Shown here in pieces: positions 44,044-51,657 of a DNA stretch of 64,000 nucleotides. A program made the position numbers and the translations under genes. Where the stretch lies: positions 1 to 64,000 of the forward strand of contig JBGSKY010000292.1 in assembly GCA_041740995.1 (NCBI GenBank), written 5' to 3'. Each line of letters starts with the position of its first letter. Positions within the stretch are counted from its first letter, which is position 1. The notes under the pieces are model-generated. The model searched no databases and was not told the DNA's origin. It saw nothing but the letters and a program-made list of their open reading frames with translations. The stretch comes from JBGSKY01 sp041740995 (lineage in GTDB: Bacteria; Planctomycetota; Planctomycetia; Pirellulales; Pirellulaceae).

Positions 44044-45405
44044 TTAGCTTCTGAGCTGATTACCGATAGAGATTCGCTTCTTGGCAGTCTCCAATTCATC
44101 CGAAGTCATCGTCAGCGGAGGGATGATCGCTACTCGCGAAAGATGTTCGCCGGTCAGTTGCACAAGCACCCCCGCGTCGCGACAACGATTCACGAACTGG
44201 TCGGCAAGTTGACTCGCTTGAGGCAGACCAAACGCTTCGAAGCCGATGACGATGGCGGCTCCGCGATGTTCGATCGTTGGCAGTGACGACCAATCGGCGA
44301 AGGCGGCTTTCAAGCTAGCGACCAGCTGTGAACCGATCAAGTCGGCCCGCTGGCATAGTTTTTCAGACTCGATAATTTCTAACGCAGCGATCGCGATACT
44401 GCACGCAAACGGCGATCCGGCGAAGGTCTCCGATTCAACGCCAGCGGGCATCGCGTCGAGGATCGCTGGCTGGCCAATGACGGCGGAAATCGGTACTAGC
44501 CCGCCGCCGAGACTCTTGCCGATGATAACTAGGTCGGGCTGCCAGACGCTGCGATGACAAGCTAACATCGAACCCATGCGACCTAGCCCCATCTGAATTT
44601 CGTCGTCGATCAGAACAATGCCCAGCTTGTTAGCAAGCCGTTGCAAACGCTGATAAAAAACCGACGGAGCAAAATAGTAGCCGCGAGCGCCGATAGCCGG
44701 CTCAACGATGATCGCGCTGATCTGATCAGCCTCCAGTGCAACAGTTTGTTCCGAAGATTCGAAACATTCGGCTTGGCAGGTTTCTGGACGAAGATTGACC
44801 GGGCAAGTGTGACAACGTGGAAAGGGCAACGTCGAAGTCTGAGGAAGCTCCAATCCCGTTATTTTTGCCGTCCGGCTGATCGCCGCTGTGGCAATCGAGC
44901 GACCATGGAAGCCAAGATCAAATGCAACGATGCGTCCCCGCCTAAAGGCGAACGCCGCCTTCCAAGCCAGCTCGACGGCCCGCGCACCAGTGCTGGCAAG
45001 CCAGACCTTCGAGGACGCGTCTTTCGTCGCAACACTAGCGGCACGGTGCAAGCCGTCTGGTTCTTCTTTTGACGAGCATGGAGAGTTCGAAGAACCGGCG
45101 GGCTCGCGCCCTTCCGCTAAGGTCGCTGAAAAAATCGACGCGAGTTTCAATTCCAATTCTGCCCGCTTGTCATGAGCCAACCCAACGACATGGCCCATCG
45201 ATCGTAGTGCTCGTTCGGCAGCGGCTATCAACAACGGGTGGCAATGACCGAAATTGTTCGACGAGTAACCACTAACCAGATCGAGATAATCCCTCCCAGC
45301 GGCATCGTACAAGTAACTGCCGTGACCACCGACGAATTGGATCGCTTGGTTTGGGTCACCGACCCGAACCGCGTTGGCAGGCGTCGCCGCCGTAGGCCAC
45401 TTCAT
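44044..45405 (-). CDS. Class III PLP-dependent aminotransferase with in-frame palindromic insertion
   Basis: A fold-type I transaminase resembling the ornithine/acetylornithine branch: GSYLYDAAGRDYLDLVSGYS, NNFGHCHPLLIAA, VWLASTGARAVELAWKAA, DDEIQMGLGRMGSM and the PLP lysine in IIGKSLGGGLVPISAV, then ETFAGSPFACSIAIAAL. The specific substrate cannot be told. Residues ~96-123 (AEGREPAGSSNSPCSSKEEP and following) have no counterpart in the family and are encoded by a family A palindromic repeat at 45036-45119, 84 bp or 28 codons, inserted between the IFSATL helix and the KVWLASTG strand. The frame is intact throughout. Ends 13 bases before the coaD stop. Confidence 0.88.
   Translation of the reverse strand: MKWPTAATPANAVRVGDPNQAIQFVGGHGSYLYDAAGRDYLDLVSGYSSNNFGHCHPLLIAAAERALRSMGHVVGLAHDKRAELELKLASIFSATLAEGREPAGSSNSPCSSKEEPDGLHRAASVATKDASSKVWLASTGARAVELAWKAAFAFRRGRIVAFDLGFHGRSIATAAISRTAKITGLELPQTSTLPFPRCHTCPVNLRPETCQAECFESSEQTVALEADQISAIIVEPAIGARGYYFAPSVFYQRLQRLANKLGIVLIDDEIQMGLGRMGSMLACHRSVWQPDLVIIGKSLGGGLVPISAVIGQPAILDAMPAGVESETFAGSPFACSIAIAALEIIESEKLCQRADLIGSQLVASLKAAFADWSSLPTIEHRGAAIVIGFEAFGLPQASQLADQFVNRCRDAGVLVQLTGEHLSRVAIIPPLTMTSDELETAKKRISIGNQLRS
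45036..45119. repeat. Palindromic element family A, copy 4, inside an aminotransferase gene
   Basis: Arms 45036-45066 (tagcggcacggtgcaagcc then gtctggttcttc) and 45089-45119 (gaagaaccggcgggctcgcg ending cttccgcta) match at 24 of 31 positions and align with copies 1-3. The 84-bp length is divisible by three and the reading frame of the host gene passes through without a stop. Confidence 0.88.
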
Positions 45406-45418
45406 GAGCCGCGCCGCT

Positions 45419-45937
45419 TCATGAAAGTTGGCTGGCTGTTTTGTCGATCAGCGGTTGTACGACTGATGGAGGTACGAATTTTTCTAAGGCTCGACCGTTC
45501 GATAACGCCGCGACTTGCTTGATCAATGAACTCGAAACGTGAGCAAACTTTTCGTCGGCCATCAAGAATACCGTTTCGATCGATTCGTCTAGCAACCGAT
45601 TGGCCATCATCATTGTGAACTCAGCGGCGATATCGGTCAGCGGTCGAACGCCACGAACCATCACACAAGACTTGCGACGACGAACGAAATCGACTGCTAG
45701 CCCATCAAATGATTCGACGCTGACATTCGACAGGTGCTTGGTTACTTCGCGCAACATCTCCAGGCGCTCGTCAACGTTGAACAGCGATTGCTTGGTCGCA
45801 TTGATTCCGATTCCAATGACCAACGATTCATACAGACGTGCCGATCGCTCGATAATGTGCAAGTGCCCGAGCGTGACGGGATCGAACGATCCGGTATAGA
45901 CGGCGATTTGCGGGCTGAGCTTTGTAGTTTTAGACAT
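45419..45937 (-). CDS. coaD: Phosphopantetheine adenylyltransferase
   Basis: Transfers AMP from ATP to 4'-phosphopantetheine, the penultimate step of coenzyme A synthesis. Full-length at 172 aa. Motifs: YTGSFDPVTLGHLHIIERS (nucleotidyltransferase TxGH), FNVDERLEMLREV, SFDGLAVDFVRRR, VRGVRPLTDIAAEFTMMM and the C-terminal AHVSSSLIKQVAAL (equivalent of YxSSSLVKE). Lies just upstream of the aminotransferase gene on the same strand. Confidence 0.97.
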   Translation of the reverse strand: MSKTTKLSPQIAVYTGSFDPVTLGHLHIIERSARLYESLVIGIGINATKQSLFNVDERLEMLREVTKHLSNVSVESFDGLAVDFVRRRKSCVMVRGVRPLTDIAAEFTMMMANRLLDESIETVFLMADEKFAHVSSSLIKQVAALSNGRALEKFVPPSVVQPLIDKTASQLS

Positions 45938-46071
45938 GAGCAGCGTTGCGACGTAATGTCCGTTGGAGAGAAAGAATTAGCGTAGGCGTCTAGCCTGTGA
46001 CCGGTATCGTCTGGTTCGTCACAAAAAGTTGCAGCTCAGGCTGGAAGCCCGAACCTCAAGTTTTCCTTGAA

Positions 46072-46815
46072 TCAACGCAGATGATAGCGAACATTGGGTC
46101 GCTTGAGATAGCCCGCGATCCACCAATACAAAAAACAGAAGACGATTGTCATGACGATTGAAATACCAATCCCGACCATCATGCTTACGACAACGACACT
46201 TTTCATATCAATTGGTGCGCCGCCAGCCCCGGGTGGGTCAGGCATGTTTTGCATTTTGTCCCACATGCCTGGCATCACTACCGCCGTCAAAACTAGTCCC
46301 AGCGCGTAGCTGAAGATGTTTAGATAACTGACGATGACCCCTAGTTTTGCTGCCCACAATCTTTTTAATAGCAACCCGATGCCTGCCGTGATCATCATGA
46401 ATGAAACAATCACGTTTAGAAGCATCGAAGGGATTTGGACCCAAGAGACTTGCTGAAATCCTTTGGCCCAGTCTTCCACTTCGGCTTGATAGTCTTGGGC
46501 TTGTTGCTGTCCGTTGGGTTGCTGAAAGGCAATCGCGCTCGAAGCATCCGCCTCGCCAGCTTCACTAGCCATGCCGGCAGAAAATTGAATGGCAATCATG
46601 TCTGCTGGGATTTTGTTCGTCGCGGTGACTGACATCATGACAAACATTTGAATCAATCCAATCAAACCGGTAATGATTCCTACGAATCCGAATAGCGTAA
46701 AAACGATTCCGATGACCATGATTCCGGTCGGCGGGACGTTTTGATTCGGGCTTTCTTCGGGCGTCCAAGTGTTGGTGTCACTCGCTTCGAATGGATTGAT
46801 CGGATGTTGAGTCAT
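46072..46815 (-). CDS. Multi-pass membrane protein, unknown
   Basis: 247 aa from ATG 46815. The N-terminus is Pro/Asn-rich (MTQHPINPFEASDTNTW), followed by at least four hydrophobic segments (VIGIVFTLFGFVGIITGLIG, MLLNVIVSFMMITAGIGLLL, VIVSYLNIFSYALGLVLTAV, VGIGISIVMTIVFCFLYWW). A Gln/Asp/Ala-rich loop (~residues 85-125) separates helices 1 and 2. No family is recognised. It is probably a planctomycete-restricted membrane protein; the neighbours (coaD, class V aminotransferase) give no hint. Confidence 0.75.
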   Translation of the reverse strand: MTQHPINPFEASDTNTWTPEESPNQNVPPTGIMVIGIVFTLFGFVGIITGLIGLIQMFVMMSVTATNKIPADMIAIQFSAGMASEAGEADASSAIAFQQPNGQQQAQDYQAEVEDWAKGFQQVSWVQIPSMLLNVIVSFMMITAGIGLLLKRLWAAKLGVIVSYLNIFSYALGLVLTAVVMPGMWDKMQNMPDPPGAGGAPIDMKSVVVVSMMVGIGISIVMTIVFCFLYWWIAGYLKRPNVRYHLR

Positions 46816-46864
46816 AGTTGAAAATTCTCGCGCGTACCAACAAGTGGGATAAGCTTCCACATTC

Positions 46865-48001
46865 CTAGCGAATCAGCTCGACCAGTCGATCGACCTCTGC
46901 GATCGTATTATAAGCATGAACAGCGATACGAATGCGCTCATGACGGACGCTGAAGATTATTTTTTGCAACAGTCCCGCTTGCCGGAATTCGGTCGGAGAT
47001 AAATCAGGGACTGTGAAACTGACAATGCCAGTTCGACCGCTCTTTGGATAGTCGCGATAGACAGTCGCTCCGGCAGCTTGCAACGAGTCGGCAGCATAGT
47101 CAGCGGTGGCCAAGATCTCCGCCGCAAATCCGCTGTCGGCGCGATGGCATCCATGATCAAGCAACGTTTTTAGCGACGCACCAAAAGCCAGTTGGCCAAC
47201 CATGTTGGTTGTCCCACCCTCGAACCGACTGGCGGAATCTTTTAGCTGCACATTAGCATTGTCAAAGTGACCGGCGGCGCGGACGGAATTCCAGCCGATC
47301 ATCTGCGGTTCGATCCGATCCAAATGCCGTTTGGCGATGAACATCATCCCAGCGCCTTCGGGACCGAGCATCCATTTGTGACCGTCGGCGGCCAGGAAAT
47401 CAACATCCAAATCGCGAACGTCGAGCGGAAATGCGCCCAGGCCCTGAATTGCATCGACGAAAACTGGCACGTGCTTTTGATGGGCTCGCTCGATCAGCTC
47501 TTTCAGGTCGATTCGGAATCCTGTCGCGTAGCCGATCCAACTGACCGAAATCATTCGCACCGATTCGTCGATTGCGTCGACGATTCGATCTATCGATAGC
47601 TCGCCGCTGGGTTCTAGCTCAACCAACCGGACTTCAACGCCGCGCGACTTCAGCAGTTTCCAAGGCAGGAGATTGCTTGGAAATTCGTTCGCCGGAACCA
47701 GCACGCAATCGCCACTTTTGAAAGGAAATCCGCTGGCAACGATGTTGATGCCATAAGTCGTACTGGGAATAAGGGCAATTTCGTCGACTTCGGCGTTGAT
47801 CAATTTCGCAGCGGCGTGACGAGTCTGATCGACGGCAGCGGACCAATCGAGCCATTTCCAATCGCCAGACAGGGTCGCTTGGTCGACCCATCGCGAAACC
47901 GCCGCATTGGCGGCCGCGGTCAGCGGGCCGACTGCGGCGTGATCGAAATACGCAAAATCCCGTATAACCGGCATTTGCGTTCGTAGATTCTCAGAAATCA
48001 T
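46865..48001 (-). CDS. Class V PLP-dependent aminotransferase / cysteine desulfurase-like
   Basis: 378 aa with the class V fold: FAYFDHAAVGPLTAAANAAV at the N-terminus, IALIPSTTYGINIVASGFPF, VSWIGYATGFRIDLKELIE, FVDAIQGLGAFPLDV and the PLP lysine (about Lys209) in FLAADGHKWMLGPEGAGMM, then RFEGGTTNMVGQLAFGASL. The GHKW context places it with the cysteine desulfurase/selenocysteine lyase-like subgroup, but the catalytic Cys loop of NifS/IscS is not evident in the C-terminal part, so the reaction is uncertain. Confidence 0.88.
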   Translation of the reverse strand: MISENLRTQMPVIRDFAYFDHAAVGPLTAAANAAVSRWVDQATLSGDWKWLDWSAAVDQTRHAAAKLINAEVDEIALIPSTTYGINIVASGFPFKSGDCVLVPANEFPSNLLPWKLLKSRGVEVRLVELEPSGELSIDRIVDAIDESVRMISVSWIGYATGFRIDLKELIERAHQKHVPVFVDAIQGLGAFPLDVRDLDVDFLAADGHKWMLGPEGAGMMFIAKRHLDRIEPQMIGWNSVRAAGHFDNANVQLKDSASRFEGGTTNMVGQLAFGASLKTLLDHGCHRADSGFAAEILATADYAADSLQAAGATVYRDYPKSGRTGIVSFTVPDLSPTEFRQAGLLQKIIFSVRHERIRIAVHAYNTIAEVDRLVELIR

Positions 48002-48178
48002 GGCAACTTTTGATCGTAATTGGTGGATCGTGCAACTAAATTACTTGGTAGGCGGATGGTGGTCACGCATGCGGCAAAGTTGCCTGTACGTGACACTGCG
48101 AAAAGTTCAACTATACTAGCCACCGCAAACTAGACTTGATTTTACAGCAGCGTTCCAGACGATCCATCGAGGGTGTTG

Positions 48179-48376
48179 ATGCCACGGGTATTGTGCATAA
48201 TAGGCTTGATTCTATCCGGCCTTGTTGCGCTGCTATTTCTGCTCGACCTGATCCTGTCGATGGCTGGCATGAGTGCCCCTTTCGGCGGCCATAGCCTATT
48301 GATGGATGTGGTCTTCTTAATCAGTGCCTTAACCGTCGCAGTACTGACGTTCTTCACCCTCAGAGAAACGGTGTAG
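48179..48376 (+). CDS. Small two-helix membrane protein
   Basis: 65 aa from ATG 48179, with gaggg five bases upstream. Two hydrophobic segments: VLCIIGLILSGLVALLFLLD and LLMDVVFLISALTVAVLTFF, separated by a short loop (SMAGMSAPFGGHS). Small proteins of this type (MPRVLCIIGLILSG start) are familiar from Pirellulales. Function unknown. Confidence 0.65.
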   Translation: MPRVLCIIGLILSGLVALLFLLDLILSMAGMSAPFGGHSLLMDVVFLISALTVAVLTFFTLRETV

Positions 48377-48687
48377 AGCGACCTTCGCCACGCCTTCAAC
48401 CGCTCAATCAACAATTCTCGTCAGTATCTAATGCAGTAGGAAATCTAGCGGTAGGTACTTTGGCAGAATCGAAATTTGCTAAGCAGAAGGGCACAAGCGT
48501 TTAATGCCAGGCCGCAGCCGACGGTAAGCCGTTAGTAAATTATGAGTCCAGCATCCGCCTACCCTTAAAATTCCCACCTAACGTTTCTCGTGATTGAATT
48601 CGAAAAACGTTGAGCTCGTTTTTGGCTGGAAAATGGCGGCTGGTAAATTTGATGGAATCTTCGAGGCGACAACGTCGTTGTCTGAAG
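48377..48687. other. Intergenic region with a fragment of repeat family D
   Basis: 311 bases without a gene. At 48561-48590 the sequence cctacccttaaaattcccac followed by ctaacg resembles the left half of family D (cctaatcttcctacctg). The opposing half is not found. Confidence 0.45.
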
Positions 48688-49086
48688 CTAGAAGAGCTTT
48701 AAGCTCAAAGGGTACGGCCATAGCTTGCCTTCATTCGCTTTTACCGCCGCGATGATCGGAAAGACAATGCTGATGATTGCGATCGCGATCAGCAGAAAAA
48801 ATCCGACGATCAAGAAAATCAGAATCGCCGAGATCACGGAGTAAATGAACATGCTGATGATGAAGTTCAGGATCGCTTTTCCATGAGCGTCGATCTCCGG
48901 AAATTTGTCCTTGTGCACGACCCACATCACAATCGGCATGACGACGCCAGCAAATGGGATCATAAAATTCAGAAGCTGGGACAAATGCATCAGCATCGTA
49001 AATTGCTTGATCGACATCCCCCAAGGCTGTTCGGCGACGGGGCTGGGGGTGTTGGGCGCCGAAGAATCAAAGGGTGCATTACTCAT
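48688..49086 (-). CDS. DUF4870 (Tic20-like) membrane protein
   Basis: 132 aa from ATG 49086, with agaggaa upstream. After a short Ser/Pro-rich N-terminus comes the DUF4870 core: MLMHLSQLLNFMIPFAGVVM, PIVMWVVHKDKFPEIDAHGK, AILNFIISMFIYSVISAIL, then a hydrophobic helix and AAVKANEGKLWPYPLSLKLF. This domain is widespread; its function is unknown beyond being a three- to four-helix inner-membrane protein. Confidence 0.88.
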   Translation of the reverse strand: MSNAPFDSSAPNTPSPVAEQPWGMSIKQFTMLMHLSQLLNFMIPFAGVVMPIVMWVVHKDKFPEIDAHGKAILNFIISMFIYSVISAILIFLIVGFFLLIAIAIISIVFPIIAAVKANEGKLWPYPLSLKLF

Positions 49087-49240
49087 GCGAAGTTCCTCTT
49101 TCCAAGCGTGGTTGGCAATTTGCAACTGAAGATGGCAAGTGCGAAAGCATCACCGCAGTCACTCATAAGATATCGCGTCGTCGCGTCGGCGAAAAGCAAA
49201 CGTCAAGAAAAAGTTTTATCGCAAAGTGAAGCCGCAATCA

Positions 49241-49338
49241 TTTTCTTATCTCTAACATTCCTACCTGACGTCTTAAAGGACTTTCAAGCAGGCTCGCTTG
49301 GATCAAACGAAGTAGGAAAATTAGGGGGAGGAAGATTC
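49241..49338. repeat. Intergenic repeat family D, copy 2
   Basis: ttttcttatctctaacattc, then ctacctgacgtcttaaagg, and an opposing half cgaagtaggaaaattaggggg then aggaagatt. It aligns with copy 1 at 23594-23710 in both halves, including the ttcctacctgaac/ttcttaa region. Confidence 0.7.
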
Positions 49339-49350
49339 GGACAATCAAGA

Positions 49351-49482
49351 ACTAGTGCTTTGTCCAACTTAAAACTTCGGATTGGCAATCGTAGCTGGAC
49401 CCGCCAGAGTTCAGCGTTTGTAAGGCACACTGAAGTCTGGCGACTCCAGCTACCTGAAAATCTAGTTTTGACAGAGCACTAA
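49351..49482. repeat. MITE-like element, copy 2
   Basis: Left end actagtgctttgtcca; right end tgacagagcacta near 49469-49481, so the ends differ from copy 1 (910-1032) by one or two bases each. The interior is a nested hairpin: gtagctgga pairs with tccagctac, and cgccagagttcag pairs with ctgaagtctggcg with one mismatch. Not coding. Confidence 0.82.
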
Positions 49483-49554
49483 GTCCGATAGAGACCCGCA
49501 AATGACTTGCGCTAGCCGCTGGCAATCGTCTGAACGTTGGTGCGAGGTTGACGG

Positions 49555-49776
49555 CTAATTCTGAGGGAAATCAAAATCTGGATCGGCAGGAATTTCATCT
49601 AGATCATCCATCGCTTCGAATCCGTCTTCGGAAACCTGGTTAGCGATCGACGGCTCATTCCCCGAAAGACGATCGTTAATCATCTTTTTGCGCCGCGCGT
49701 TTTCCATTGCTGCAACGACCGCTGTCGCCAGCAGGCATCCGACCATCAAAGTGAGCCAACCGTAAGTCCAAACCAT
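49555..49776 (-). CDS. Small single-helix membrane protein
   Basis: 73 aa from ATG 49776. An N-terminal hydrophobic helix (VWTYGWLTLMVGCLLATAVV), a short basic stretch (ARRKKM) and an acidic C-terminal tail (EDGFEAMDDLDEIPADPDFD), giving an N-out/C-in topology by the positive-inside rule. No family is recognised. The ribosome site is weak. Confidence 0.55.
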   Translation of the reverse strand: MVWTYGWLTLMVGCLLATAVVAAMENARRKKMINDRLSGNEPSIANQVSEDGFEAMDDLDEIPADPDFDFPQN

Positions 49777-49779
49777 CAA

Positions 49780-50478
49780 ACGCTATCCCGCTAAAGCCCG
49801 CTGTGAAACCGCCCGACCAATCCATGCTTGGCACCATTAGTCTAATCTACAACCCTAATCGTCGCCGTGTTGGAGTCCAGGCTTTCAACAAGCTTATTCC
49901 TCTAATTTTCAATTTGCCCAAACGGTAATGCGGTAGATATCCAAAGAGGTAGGATCCTCAATCAACCGCCTGAAGGAGACTTGCTGTTAAAGTTGCTTTG
50001 ACCAGGCGAAGATCATACAACTTGCTCGGTTTGAGCACGACTTCACGCTAGATACGCCGCTTAAAGGATACCTTCGAAAATTATCTTAGCCTTTTTTGAA
50101 ATTCTCCAATTTTTTGCTGGCTAAACATTGCGGCAATCCGCATCTCCGCCGGACCGTTTAGCGGTGGACACAATACCACTATTGCGGCGTGGGTAAATTT
50201 TTCTAACGGCGTAGACTGGAACATTATTATGACCTGTAATCACGACTCGTATCCGAAAGCAATGAAATCGCCTACAATTACGAAGCGTAGTGCAATTTCG
50301 GATTGATATTTGTGGGAACGTGCTTCAAGTCACCGACTGCAACCTCAAAACGTGATTCGCTGCCCTCCATCCAGCGTTCCCATGTCTACGAAAACTCGGC
50401 ATGACAATCCGGCCTCTCGGTTGGTATCTGTTTTGCTCTCAAGGTCGCAGTCGTTCATCCCATCCGCAGGTAACAGCC
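49780..50478. other. Long intergenic region upstream of the DUF1573 gene
   Basis: About 700 bases. I see no gene and no member of repeat families A or B. The segment from 49895 to 49955 (ttcctctaattttc, then agaggtaggatcc) has weak similarity to family D. An open frame at 50310-50588 overlaps the next gene and is not supported. Confidence 0.4.
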
Positions 50479-51462
50479 ATGAGACTCAATACACTATTTT
50501 TGGCCACCGCTTCGATCGTCGTTTCCGCGACCTCGATGGCTTTCGCCGCCGCGCCATCGATCGCGATTTTCAAATCTACCAGTCATGATTTTGGTACCGT
50601 CGCGAAAGCGGCCAAGACCGAACACCGATTTGAATTTACGAACCCGTCCGATCAACCATTGCATGTCCGTGGCGTCCACGCCAGTTGCGGATGTACCACG
50701 CCAATCGTCGAGACAGAAACAGTTCTGCCGGGACAGACCGGAGCAATCATCGCTCGTTTCAACACCGGCTCGTTCTCAGGGGCCCGGTCAGCAACGTTGA
50801 CAGTTTCATTCGATAAACCGAATTACAGCGAGCTGCAACTGCACGTCAAAGGCTATATCCGCAGCGACGTGGTCTTCGCACCGGGCGAAGCGAATTTTGG
50901 CAACGTCAACGAGGGCGAAGGCAAGACGTTCAATATGGCGATTGATTACGCTGGTCGCAGCGACTGGGCAATCGTCGGAATTCAAACGAGCGATAAATTT
51001 ATCAAGGCTCGTGCCGAAGAAACTCGACGACAATCCGGACGTGTTGGTTACGATCTCCAGATCGACTTGCTGCCTGACGCGCCGGTCGGATCCCTACTGA
51101 CCGAGCTGATCGTTCAAACCAACGACCGTAACTTGAAAACCGTCCCTCTATTGATCACTGCAAACGTCGAAGCGGGCATTTCAATCTCGCCTCGCTCGGT
51201 CAGTCTGAGCGGCGGCGAAGATGATGCACCGTTTCAGCAAGTAATTGTGCTTAAAGGCAAAGACCCTTTCCGAGTGACTTCTATCGAAAGCGATCTGTTC
51301 GACATCGAGGTCGAATTGTCTGAGGATGCGAAGGCTGTTCAAGCAATTCCGATGAAGTTGATGCCGAAACAATTCGCGAACATCGTCGACGGTAAGATTC
51401 TAATCAAGACCGACCTTGAATCGATGCCGGTTATCGAGCTCGAAGTTGATTACACCAAGTAA
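50479..51462 (+). CDS. Secreted DUF1573 protein
   Basis: 327 aa from ATG 50479, with aggtaac upstream. Signal peptide (LFLATASIVVSATSMAFAAA) then an Ig-like DUF1573 domain (~25-135): HDFGTVAKAAKTEHRFEFTN, VRGVHASCGCTTP with the typical CGCT motif, and LPGQTGAIIARFNTG. Two further beta domains of similar size follow (VVFAPGEANFGNVNEGEG; AGISISPRSVSLSGGEDD). The long frame upstream of 50479 is not signal-peptide-like. DUF1573 proteins are abundant in planctomycetes and probably periplasmic; role unknown. A terminator follows. Confidence 0.88.
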   Translation: MRLNTLFLATASIVVSATSMAFAAAPSIAIFKSTSHDFGTVAKAAKTEHRFEFTNPSDQPLHVRGVHASCGCTTPIVETETVLPGQTGAIIARFNTGSFSGARSATLTVSFDKPNYSELQLHVKGYIRSDVVFAPGEANFGNVNEGEGKTFNMAIDYAGRSDWAIVGIQTSDKFIKARAEETRRQSGRVGYDLQIDLLPDAPVGSLLTELIVQTNDRNLKTVPLLITANVEAGISISPRSVSLSGGEDDAPFQQVIVLKGKDPFRVTSIESDLFDIEVELSEDAKAVQAIPMKLMPKQFANIVDGKILIKTDLESMPVIELEVDYTK

Positions 51463-51497
51463 TTAACTTCGCGAGAAACTTTTCAAAACGAAACTTT

Positions 51498-51536
51498 TCA
51501 GCGAGCGGGCCATCCAGTCCTCTCGCTGATTTTTTT
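51498..51536 (+). terminator. Intrinsic terminator after the DUF1573 gene
   Basis: Stem tcagcgag (51498-51505) / ctcgctga (51522-51529) followed by seven T residues, about 35 bases after the stop codon. Confidence 0.8.
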
Positions 51537-51657
51537 GCAGACCACGAAAGACTAAATCGGCCGCTACGCGTCAGCATCCGGTTCAAGACTGGCTAACTGG
51601 GCTCACGCCCGTCTCTCTCCGTTCCGCCAATGGGGCAGCCCCCTTTCGGAGAGGCTT

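Larger units (their letters stand above)
49087..49554. other. Intergenic region filled by two repeats
   Basis: Contains repeat family D copy 2 (49241-49338) directly followed by the MITE copy 2 (49351-49482). No gene is supported. Confidence 0.6.
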
